Shown piece by piece: positions 1 to 5,328 of a stretch of DNA of 9,221 bases (the first letter of the stretch is position 1; each line of letters begins with the position of its first letter). The DNA comes from Planococcaceae bacterium UBA3370 (GTDB lineage: Bacteria; Bacillota; Bacilli; Bacillales_A; Planococcaceae). Under the pieces are notes generated by a model. The model saw nothing but the letters and a program-made list of their open reading frames with translations. It was not told the DNA's origin and did no database searches. The stretch is from positions 1 through 9,221 of the forward strand of contig DEQI01000221.1 of assembly GCA_002360295.1 (NCBI GenBank), in the 5' to 3' direction. The translations under genes were made by a program, and so were the position numbers.

Positions 1-123
1 AAAAGGGTAATCAACACGCTTGTTTTCAATTAAGTAACATGCTAATTTTGGCAATTTGTCAAAATCGATATACGACTTATTTGGGAATATGTGCCAATCG
101 GGTCTATTGTCCTGAATTGTCAC
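1..123 (-). CDS. possible partial protein-coding frame leaving the left edge
   Basis: Reading leftward from a GTG at 123, 41 codons run without a stop to the window edge. The translation begins VTIQDNRPDWHIFPNKSY and has a mixed, protein-like composition (W, H, P, C, many charged residues) rather than the N/K/I/F bias of noncoding AT-rich DNA. A TAA lies directly before the GTG in the same frame, so the frame cannot extend further upstream. No Shine-Dalgarno sequence precedes it (the upstream bases are almost only A and T), which counts against normal initiation. It may be the 5' end of a real gene, or a remnant of one that has lost its start. I do not recognise the family. Confidence 0.3.
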   Translation of the reverse strand, partial: MTIQDNRPDWHIFPNKSYIDFDKLPKLACYLIENKRVDYPF

Positions 124-278
124 TTATTTTATTTTAAGTTGTATATGAAAATCGACAAAATGACTTTTTGCTATTTGAAAAAATATAGATCTGGCTATTT
201 TTATTAAAAAAGCAAATAAAATAGGTGGAATTTACTTTGGAAATTAGAAATATACTTTTTTTAGTCTGTAATGAAATT

Positions 279-356
279 AATTACTGCATACATGGTGAAA
301 CATTTTTTAGAAAAATGTTCGATTTTATACGTTTTTTTCGTAAAAAAGCAGTAATT
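279..356. repeat. nested inverted repeats, three-way-junction-like
   Basis: An outer perfect 9-bp inverted repeat (AATTACTGC at 279-287, GCAGTAATT at 348-356) encloses two inner ones. The first is AACATTTTT (299-307) with AAAAATGTT (311-319), a perfect 9-bp stem with a 3-base loop. The second is around 328-347, either TACG/CGTA closing a seven-T loop or a T-run pairing with an A-run. Together they could fold as a closing stem with two arms. There is no T-tract terminator after it and no good promoter before it. It could be a small structured RNA, a mobile-element end, or chance in AT-rich DNA. Confidence 0.35.
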
Positions 357-538
357 TTTATAATGGTTGTCCCAATAATGAGAGGGTGAAGTTAGTAACA
401 TTCTCTGAAATTTAATAATGAAGGACTTTGGAACACGCTGTTTATTTCACAAAAACATGGGATTTTTGATCAGAAAGAAGTTTTATGAATTAATATGGGT
501 GTAGTAATAGTATGTAGAGCATATTATTAGATATCCTT

Positions 539-564
539 GGAGGTGTCCAGTTTAAGACGCCTCC
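539..564. repeat. 9-bp hairpin in the intergenic region
   Basis: GGAGGTGTC (539-547) pairs with GACGCCTCC (556-564) through nine base pairs including one G-U wobble, around an 8-base loop. It is the most GC-rich patch of the left intergenic region. No T-tract follows, so it is not a typical intrinsic terminator. Its form would also fit abutted or remnant inverted ends of an insertion sequence, but no transposase is visible nearby. Confidence 0.4.
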
Positions 565-949
565 TAATTGGTATGCGTTAAAATGGAATTAATTGTATTA
601 TCATTTATTATAAAAATTTTTCATCTGGAATTTTTTAAGAGATAATAATGTAAATTCGGCTATTTCTAGTTAGGTTTAATTTCTTAAGAAGAAAGTAAAA
701 TAAAAGGTCAATTTTAGAGGAATAGTATATTACAGATATATTTTACTATTTCTAGACTTACATTTTTTATAAAATTCGTACTTTTAATAATTTTATGATT
801 ATAGTACAATAGTGTTGAAGAATGATCATCCGGTCAAAGTTATTGATCAAATGAATGCATTGCTTTAACTAGTGATAAAAGTAGTAATCTAGTATAGATA
901 TAACGCTTTTATACATAACTTTTATTTCTATGTATTGATAGTCGAACAC

Positions 950-965
950 TAACACCAATGTGTTA
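950..965. promoter_or_regulatory. short palindrome upstream of the small orphan gene, possible operator
   Basis: TAACAC and GTGTTA form perfect 6-bp arms around CAAT, about 50 bases upstream of the start codon at 1013. The position suits an operator, and a weak -10-like TATACA (964-969) overlaps its right edge. No matching -35 is seen and no regulator is known, so this is only a candidate site. Confidence 0.25.
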
Positions 966-1012
966 TACAAAGGGGTTAAACAAAAATAACTATTAATTGG
1001 GGGATGGATATT

Positions 1013-1342
1013 ATGAATAAGCAAAAGGAAGTAAGTATTCCTGAATGGTTTGAATTAGATGGGCTTCGTACATTGCAAGTTGTCATTAGTCCAAAGACAA
1101 AAGATGTAGGGATCTTATTAGCTGGAGAAAACCTTGATTTAACCAAAATATGCTGTCCTACAGTTCGTCTGTATTTAGTCAATTTAATTAATGGTAAATA
1201 TGAATTAACGAAGGAATTAGATGCATTTACTTTTGAAACAAAAGAAGAAGCAATCGAATTCTCCAAATCACTTCCAGAATTAACAGCGATGGATTTAGTC
1301 TTGATGCTGAATAAGCAATCGCCAGTATTTACGGTACAATAA
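1013..1342 (+). CDS. small hypothetical protein, 109 aa
   Basis: I do not recognise this protein. It begins MNKQKEVSIPEWFELDG, has no signal peptide or membrane segment, and reads as a small soluble cytoplasmic protein. An N-terminal PEWFELDGLRTLQVVISP stretch may be beta-rich; near residue 47 is a pair of cysteines, and the C-terminal half is mixed charged and helical (about residues 75-100). I chose ATG 1013 rather than the in-frame ATG 1004 because the GGGGG run at 999-1003 then lies 9 bases upstream as a Shine-Dalgarno site; with 1004 it would touch the start codon. It stands alone, followed by a strong terminator, so it is probably monocistronic. A longer open frame on the opposite strand is Ser/Asn-rich and lacks a ribosome site, so I treat it as a shadow. 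Confidence 0.7.
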   Translation: MNKQKEVSIPEWFELDGLRTLQVVISPKTKDVGILLAGENLDLTKICCPTVRLYLVNLINGKYELTKELDAFTFETKEEAIEFSKSLPELTAMDLVLMLNKQSPVFTVQ

Positions 1343-1408
1343 ATTTTATAATACAAAAGGGTCTGTCCAGAAATGAAGATTTAGGTACAACTATTTGATA
1401 ATATAGTG

Positions 1409-1452
1409 AAAGAGTAGTACAAACACCAATAAAGTGTGTACTACTCTTTTTT
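1409..1452. terminator. strong intrinsic terminator, probably bidirectional
   Basis: A perfect 13-bp stem (1409-1421 with 1437-1449) is followed on the plus strand by six T residues (1447-1452, partly in the stem). The loop contains a further CAC/GTG pairing. It ends the small orphan gene. Read in the other direction, the same stem lies about 40 bases beyond the stop of the minus-strand permease gene with a shorter T-run, so it probably also ends that operon. Confidence 0.85.
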
Positions 1453-1490
1453 CTATATTTAGTATTTATAATTCTATAAAAATTTAATTA

Positions 1491-2864
1491 TTAATTATCA
1501 GATATTGTAGGGCTTGAGTAGGTATCTACTGTAAATTTTACAGGTGCAGTTAATTTAGCAAAACCTATATATAGTAGAAAGGAAACAACGCCGCCTACTA
1601 TCCAGGCAATATCCAGTCCATCCAATAATTTTGCAATCGGCCCTACATATAATTCAGTGTTAATAAATGGAATTTGAATAAGTATTGTTGATAAATAAAT
1701 GATCATAGTAGGTATGTTTATTTTTCCAAAAATACCGTCTTTTTGATTGAAAGCATCGGGAGGATAATTTACGCGCTTCAATATAAAGAAATCTGATAAA
1801 GTTATAATGCTCCATGGAATAATAAAGAATAAGATAAATCCTAAGTATAATTGGAAGTTAGCCATAAAATTATCTGAACTCCATAGAGCAATGAAAGCAA
1901 TAATTACGCCAATTATGATGGAAATAATGGTACGTAATCTAGCAGACGTTTTAAAAGTTAGGAAATTACTAGATATTGAAAGGATGATAATCCCCGAACC
2001 ATAAATATTTAAAGAATTAATCACAAGTACACCTAATGATAGAAGTAATGCAATGATAAAACCTAATGAACCCATCTCTTTAATTTGTGCCATCACATTT
2101 CCGTTCACAACCATTGTAGCTATAGCCGCACCTAAAAGCATCAACCAAGCAGAGCTAGCAAAACTTCCTAGGTAACTATAAGTAAAGACTTTTTTTGATT
2201 GAGAAGGGTGAATAAACCTAGAATGATCAGAAACATAAGGACCATAAGTAATTTGCCATGTCACACAGATGGATGTCATTAATAAAAATTGGCTGAATGA
2301 AAAGTTACCAGCATTTAGTGTTTCCATTGTAATATTTGACAGTATCATAATAGTTAAGATAATAAAGATAGCTGTAAAGCCAATTGTATATATTTTCATT
2401 GACTTTTGCAGTAAACCTTGCCCGTAAATAGCAAGTAGAACCATCGGAATAAGACTTACAATTACAGTGACATTCATATTCAGACCAAGCGTTTCTTGCA
2501 TACCCTGACCTACTAAAACTGTATTTGTTGCACCGTAGCCCAAATACATGACAAGAATAATAAGCATAGGCAGAATAGCGCCGTAATAACCGAATTGAGC
2601 TCTACTTTGTACTACTTGAGGCAAACCAGCTTTTGGACCAGTAGCAGAATGAAGTGCCATAATTGTTGCGCCAATACCGTGTCCTATCAAAATAGCTACA
2701 CAGGACCACCAAAAATTCAGGCCTAATACAATGGCTAATGAGCCTGTGACAAGAGTAGTAGAAACGGTACTTGCAGCGAACCATGTGAAAAATAACTCTC
2801 GGGCAGTTCCATTACGCTGTTCAATAGGAATATGCTCATAACTTATTTGTTCAATCGACCCCAT
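1491..2864 (-). CDS. NCS1-family permease (cytosine/purine permease-like)
   Basis: A 457-residue integral membrane protein with many long hydrophobic segments, consistent with the usual 12-helix NCS1 fold (nucleobase:cation symporter-1). The stretch at about residues 71-92, with GPKAGLPQ followed by SRAQFG, is the conserved region of cytosine/purine/allantoin-type NCS1 carriers. The N-terminal tail (about 20 residues) and C-terminal tail are polar and probably cytoplasmic. Known family members import nucleobases or related ring compounds with a cation; the substrate here cannot be read from sequence. ATG 2864 is preceded by GGAGG with 6-base spacing. It follows the amidohydrolase gene by 51 bases with no terminator between, so the two are probably co-transcribed. 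The substrate may be what the amidohydrolase acts on, but that is inference. Confidence 0.9.
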   Translation of the reverse strand: MGSIEQISYEHIPIEQRNGTARELFFTWFAASTVSTTLVTGSLAIVLGLNFWWSCVAILIGHGIGATIMALHSATGPKAGLPQVVQSRAQFGYYGAILPMLIILVMYLGYGATNTVLVGQGMQETLGLNMNVTVIVSLIPMVLLAIYGQGLLQKSMKIYTIGFTAIFIILTIMILSNITMETLNAGNFSFSQFLLMTSICVTWQITYGPYVSDHSRFIHPSQSKKVFTYSYLGSFASSAWLMLLGAAIATMVVNGNVMAQIKEMGSLGFIIALLLSLGVLVINSLNIYGSGIIILSISSNFLTFKTSARLRTIISIIIGVIIAFIALWSSDNFMANFQLYLGFILFFIIPWSIITLSDFFILKRVNYPPDAFNQKDGIFGKINIPTMIIYLSTILIQIPFINTELYVGPIAKLLDGLDIAWIVGGVVSFLLYIGFAKLTAPVKFTVDTYSSPTISDN

Positions 2865-2915
2865 ATAAACCCTCCTTTTTTATACCATTTACAATGTTTT
2901 AATAGTGTTTTTATA

Positions 2916-4031
2916 TTAAGCTTTAACTTTTAATGACTGCCAATATTCAGATTGGATTGAAATGACTTTATTAATAGCTTGTTTCTCTACTTCATTAACA
3001 TAATCAGGATAGCCTTGAGAGTCTTTGAATGGGTCCTCTACATCACTTTTTACACCACATAATTCTTCTATAATGCGCAAAGTACAAAACGGTACATATG
3101 CGTTGCTATAACCACCTTCGTGACAGAATACAATTTTGCCATCTGTATGTTTTTTCGCTAGATTCATGACGATTTTTGTTAATTCAGCAAAGCCCTCAGC
3201 CGTCATATTCATACGACCTAGAGGATCGAACATGCCTGGGTCTTGTCCAGCAGAAATAATAATAAGCTCTGGTTTATAGTCGTCTACAATTGGTTCAATA
3301 ATAGATTTAAATGATTCAATGTAGCCCGCATTACCTGTTCCTGGCGGTAGGGGAATGTTGACATTAAACCCTTTTCCTACACCCTCGCCTACATCCTCTG
3401 CATAACCCGTATTATTAGGAAAGCTCAAATGTTGATGAACAGAGAAAAATAAAACATCGTTTGTATTATAAAAAGCACTTTCTGTTCCATTACCATGGTG
3501 GACATCCCAGTCTAGTACCATCACTCTATTTAAGTTGTATTTTTGCTTAGCATATTTAGCTGCAATGGCAACGTTGTTGAAAATACAGAAGCCAATTCCT
3601 TTTGCTGCCTCAGCATGATGGCCAGGAGGACGAGTTAATGCATAAACATTATCTACATCACCATTCATCACAGCATCTACAGCTGTCAACGCTCCACCGG
3701 TTGAGAGTAATGCAATTTCATAAGATCCTCTACCTACAATGGCATGATCACCAGCATCGCCACCTGTTGTATCACTCAAATGCTTTACTTTATTTACATA
3801 ATCCTTTGTGTGGAATAATTCGATTTCATTGCGTGTTGCAGAGCGAGGCTCAATTTGATCTAATTTTTTCATTAAACCACAACGATTTAATAAGTTATTG
3901 ATTCTTCTTTTAGTTGAAGGATGCTCAACAAATACATCTGTTTCTAAATAACCGCCTGATGGTAAGTACAGTGTGCCACTGCCGTTGTCGTGCCAGAAAT
4001 AACTTTCATCAAAAATATAACCTGTTTTCAT
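2916..4031 (-). CDS. class II histone-deacetylase-like amidohydrolase
   Basis: A 371-residue zinc amidohydrolase that should remove acyl groups from amines. With start M1 at 4031, the landmarks are PPGHHA with catalytic His138-His139, DWDVHHGNGT with zinc ligands Asp176 and His178, SAGQD with the third zinc ligand Asp264, and EGGY with the transition-state Tyr308. Length and motifs match bacterial HDAH-type enzymes (such as FB188 HDAH, about 369 aa, known from memory), including the HPSTKRR and TGGDAGD stretches. It is not AcuC-like. The usual SAGFD is SAGQD here. ATG 4031 has AGGGG 10 bases upstream. The frame stays open to a TTG at 4199, but that TTG is the promoter -35 box, so the extra 56 codons are unlikely to be N-terminal. 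No signal peptide, so cytoplasmic. The true substrate (acetylpolyamine, other acylated amine or protein lysine) is unknown. First gene of an operon with the permease. Confidence 0.92.
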   Translation of the reverse strand: MKTGYIFDESYFWHDNGSGTLYLPSGGYLETDVFVEHPSTKRRINNLLNRCGLMKKLDQIEPRSATRNEIELFHTKDYVNKVKHLSDTTGGDAGDHAIVGRGSYEIALLSTGGALTAVDAVMNGDVDNVYALTRPPGHHAEAAKGIGFCIFNNVAIAAKYAKQKYNLNRVMVLDWDVHHGNGTESAFYNTNDVLFFSVHQHLSFPNNTGYAEDVGEGVGKGFNVNIPLPPGTGNAGYIESFKSIIEPIVDDYKPELIIISAGQDPGMFDPLGRMNMTAEGFAELTKIVMNLAKKHTDGKIVFCHEGGYSNAYVPFCTLRIIEELCGVKSDVEDPFKDSQGYPDYVNEVEKQAINKVISIQSEYWQSLKVKA

Positions 4032-4058
4032 TTGTATTCCGCCCCTTTGTGAAATAAT

Positions 4059-4100
4059 AGCATCGTTTTCTTGCTTACTTAAAAAGCGAAAAAAGATGCT
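4059..4100 (-). promoter_or_regulatory. long hairpin in the leader of the amidohydrolase mRNA
   Basis: In the predicted 5' leader (transcript start near 4164, start codon 4031), AGCATC and GATGCT close an imperfect hairpin. It continues inward through six A/T-rich pairs (one wobble) and a GCTT/AAGC stem with a 7-base loop. It ends about 10 bases before the Shine-Dalgarno region. It could affect translation or mRNA stability. There is no T-tract at its 3' side, so it is not a terminator. Confidence 0.4.
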
Positions 4101-4141
4101 TTGTGTAATAAAAAAAGCTTTTAGGAATGATTTTTCTTTAA

Positions 4142-4158
4142 AATGAATATGAGTCATT
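4142..4158. promoter_or_regulatory. TetR-type operator copy 2 (AATGA-N7-TCATT)
   Basis: AATGAATATGAGTCATT matches the half-sites and spacing of copy 1 at 4177-4193 (centre to centre 35 bp) and copy 3 at 4950-4966. It lies roughly +6 to +22 relative to the predicted start of the amidohydrolase transcript, a position suited to blocking early elongation or to cooperative binding with copy 1. The binding protein is inferred to be the neighbouring TetR-family regulator. Confidence 0.6.
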
Positions 4159-4170
4159 TCCCTTGGGTAA

Positions 4171-4199
4171 AATTTAAATGAATCTCGTTCATTTGTCAA
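4171..4199 (-). promoter_or_regulatory. SigA promoter of the amidohydrolase-permease operon
   Basis: On the minus strand a perfect -35 TTGACA (4199-4194) is followed by exactly 17 bases and a -10 TAAATT (4176-4171, four of six matches). Transcription would begin near 4164, leaving a leader of about 130 bases. The spacer is entirely occupied by the palindrome at 4177-4193, so a bound repressor would directly exclude RNA polymerase. Confidence 0.75.
4177..4193. promoter_or_regulatory. TetR-type operator copy 1, inside the promoter spacer
   Basis: AATGAATCTCGTTCATT is a 17-bp interrupted palindrome; adding the flanking A and T gives perfect 7-bp arms around a 5-base centre. It lies exactly between the -35 and -10 boxes of the amidohydrolase promoter and about 150 bases upstream of the divergent TetR gene. 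This location and symmetry are classic for a TetR-family operator. Confidence 0.75.
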
Positions 4200-4205
4200 T
4201 TAATC

Positions 4206-4231
4206 TTTTTTATTTTTCTAAAAATAAAAAA
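4206..4231. repeat. perfect 12-bp AT-only inverted repeat
   Basis: TTTTTTATTTTT (4206-4217) and AAAAATAAAAAA (4220-4231) are perfect inverted copies around a CT centre, between the two divergent promoters. It could serve as an UP-like or bent-DNA element, or extrude a cruciform. Without G/C pairs it is a poor terminator. Part of it (4211-4224) recurs inverted at 4263-4276. Confidence 0.5.
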
Positions 4232-4260
4232 TTTTTATAAATCCATTTATAGGAAGATAT

Positions 4261-4275
4261 ATTTTTTAGAAAAAT
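4261..4275. promoter_or_regulatory. CodY-box-like palindrome upstream of the TetR promoter
   Basis: ATTTTTTAGAAAAAT is a 15-base palindrome (6-bp arms around TAG) that matches the CodY consensus AATTTTCWGAAAATT at 12 of 15 positions by my alignment. It lies just upstream of the -35 at 4282. CodY represses many transport and scavenging genes in Bacillales, so the match is plausible, but A/T-rich DNA gives such matches easily. The same 15-mer occurs at 302-316. Confidence 0.25.
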
Positions 4276-4281
4276 AAGTAG

Positions 4282-4310
4282 TTGAATTCTAAATTTTTTT
4301 AGATTACAAT
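4282..4310 (+). promoter_or_regulatory. SigA promoter of the TetR gene
   Basis: A -35 TTGAAT (4282-4287), a 17-base spacer and a -10 TACAAT (4305-4310) give near-consensus spacing and sequence. Transcription would start near 4317, about 26 bases before the ATG. The spacer holds another inverted repeat, TCTAAA-TTTT-TTTAGA (4288-4303). A single TTCATT half-site (4320-4325) follows the predicted start, but there is no full AATGA-N7-TCATT site here. Confidence 0.75.
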
Positions 4311-4342
4311 TTGGAAAAATTCATTGTTTCAAGGGGGCCTTA

Positions 4343-4918
4343 ATGGATAAAGAACAGCGTATTGTCAATTCTGCTATTCAATTATTTCAAGAAAAGGGTA
4401 TTGAGCAAACAAAAATTTCTGATATTGTTAAGAAAGCAGGAATTGCACAAGGAACTTTTTATTTGTACTTTCCATCGAAAATGGCACTTATGCCTGCTAT
4501 GGCAAAAGTAATGGTCAATAACATGTTTGAAGCTATTCAAAAAAATGTAGATGCAGATGCAGCTCTTATTGTGAAATTTGAGCAGTTGATAGATACAATA
4601 TTTACGATGACGAAACAGCATAAAGAGCTAGTTGCTATTATTTACGCAGGTCTTTCTGCTTCTGATTATTTAAAAGACTGGGTAGATGCTTATATGCCTT
4701 ATTATACTTGGTTAAGTAAAGTGCTAGATGATGCAAAAATTAGAGGCGATATATTAATAGCAGTTAATACATTAGCTACTTCAAAAATGGTATTTGGGTT
4801 AATAGAAGCTGCTGCTGAACGCGCATATTTATTTGATTCAAAGGATGAAGAACTTATCAACAATGATAAGAAAGATTTATTGGAGTTTATTTGTAATGCA
4901 TTAATCATAAAAAATTAG
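4343..4918 (+). CDS. TetR-family transcriptional regulator
   Basis: A 191-residue one-component regulator of typical family length. The N-terminal helix-turn-helix covers about residues 8-48; the recognition part KISDIVKKAGIAQGTFYLYF (25-44) is the classic TetR_N pattern, ending in the family's YLYFPSK. The rest is predicted helical and would form the dimer and ligand-binding core. ATG 4343 follows an AAGGGGG ribosome site. The gene is divergent from the amidohydrolase-permease operon and just upstream of two SMR transporter genes, a layout resembling B. subtilis yvdT-yvdS-yvdR (recalled, not searched). Three AATGA-N7-TCATT palindromes near both targets are its likely operators. The ligand is unknown; by family precedent it would be a compound handled by the controlled genes. 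Confidence 0.92.
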   Translation: MDKEQRIVNSAIQLFQEKGIEQTKISDIVKKAGIAQGTFYLYFPSKMALMPAMAKVMVNNMFEAIQKNVDADAALIVKFEQLIDTIFTMTKQHKELVAIIYAGLSASDYLKDWVDAYMPYYTWLSKVLDDAKIRGDILIAVNTLATSKMVFGLIEAAAERAYLFDSKDEELINNDKKDLLEFICNALIIKN

Positions 4919-4940
4919 CCATTAAGGTGGCTTTTTTTTT
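4917..4940 (+). terminator. short intrinsic terminator after the TetR gene
   Basis: AGCCA (4917-4921) and TGGCT (4928-4932) form a 5-bp stem with a 6-base loop, followed by a run of nine T residues (4932-4940). The stem begins inside the stop codon. The short stem suggests partial termination, allowing some read-through into the SMR genes. Confidence 0.65.
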
Positions 4941-4949
4941 AATAAAATG

Positions 4950-4966
4950 AATGACGTTCAGTCATT
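4950..4966. promoter_or_regulatory. TetR-type operator copy 3, before the SMR genes
   Basis: AATGACGTTCAGTCATT has 6-bp arms (AATGAC/GTCATT) around a 5-base centre and shares the outer AATGA-N7-TCATT with copies 1 and 2. It lies between the terminator of the TetR gene and the Shine-Dalgarno site of the first SMR gene. A weak -10-like TAAAAT (4943-4948) touches its left side, with no clear -35, so repression could act at initiation or as a roadblock to read-through. Confidence 0.7.
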
Positions 4967-4979
4967 AGTGGGGGTTATT

Positions 4980-5327
4980 ATGGGGAAGGCTTGGGTATAT
5001 GTAGGGTTAACGAGTTTTTTTGAATTAGTATGGATTTACGGTTTTAATATGGCTTCAATCTGGTGGCACTGGATATTCATAGTCATATTTATAGGCTTCG
5101 ATTTGCATTTTTTATCAAAAGCTTGCGAAAAATTACCAACAGGTACAGTGTACGCAATATTTGCTGCAATTGGTACGACAGGTACAACATTAATGGATAT
5201 TTTCTTATTCAATCAAGAAATTAGCATTGGAAAGTTACTCTTTATTCTAATATTAATTGTTGGTGTTATCGGGTTAAAAATTTCAGATACAATTGAGGGG
5301 AAGAATCATTTGAGAGGGGTGATGTAG
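4980..5327 (+). CDS. SMR-family efflux subunit A
   Basis: A 115-residue membrane protein of the small multidrug resistance family with four hydrophobic segments and a polar C-terminal tail. The conserved membrane glutamate that couples proton and substrate is Glu15 (in FFELVW), and GTVYAIFAAIGTTGT (about 55-69) is the family signature. It resembles the YkkC-like half of paired SMR transporters. I chose ATG 4980 (GTGGGGG ribosome site at 4968-4974) over the in-frame ATG 4947, which lies next to the operator and has no ribosome site. Paired SMR proteins work as heterodimers at the cytoplasmic membrane; known substrates of such pairs include quaternary cations and, for MdtJI, spermidine. The gene for the partner follows after one base, so the two are translationally coupled. 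Confidence 0.9.
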   Translation: MGKAWVYVGLTSFFELVWIYGFNMASIWWHWIFIVIFIGFDLHFLSKACEKLPTGTVYAIFAAIGTTGTTLMDIFLFNQEISIGKLLFILILIVGVIGLKISDTIEGKNHLRGVM

Positions 5328-5328
5328 T

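Larger units (their letters stand above)
124..1012. other. long AT-rich intergenic region without a convincing gene
   Basis: Nearly 900 bases contain only very short frames on either strand, none with a good ribosome binding site. What can be seen is inverted-repeat structure: a nested set at 279-356, a GC-containing hairpin at 539-564 and a short palindrome at 950-965. Possible -10 boxes occur (TACAAT at 805-810, TATAAC at 899-904), but none has a good -35 at the right distance, so I do not call a promoter. The length, base composition and hairpins suggest decayed mobile or accessory DNA, but no recognisable transposase fragment remains. Confidence 0.6.

Noticed and set aside
418..504. 28-codon frame starting MKDFGTRCLF in the left intergenic region
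   Set aside because: No ribosome site, very short, and no recognisable similarity; could be a remnant but cannot be supported.
976..1356. 126-codon open frame on the minus strand
   Set aside because: It lies antisense to the orphan gene, has a Ser/Asn-rich composition typical of a shadow frame, and has no ribosome site. The plus-strand frame has a well-placed GGGGG site.
3602..3901. 99-codon plus-strand frame rich in His and Leu
   Set aside because: It is antisense to the conserved amidohydrolase catalytic region; its His-rich composition comes from the complementary codons.
4919..4979. Guanidine (ykkC-type) riboswitch before the SMR pair
   Set aside because: The space between the TetR stop and the SMR start is only about 60 bases and holds a terminator and an operator; no room for, or sign of, the riboswitch fold.
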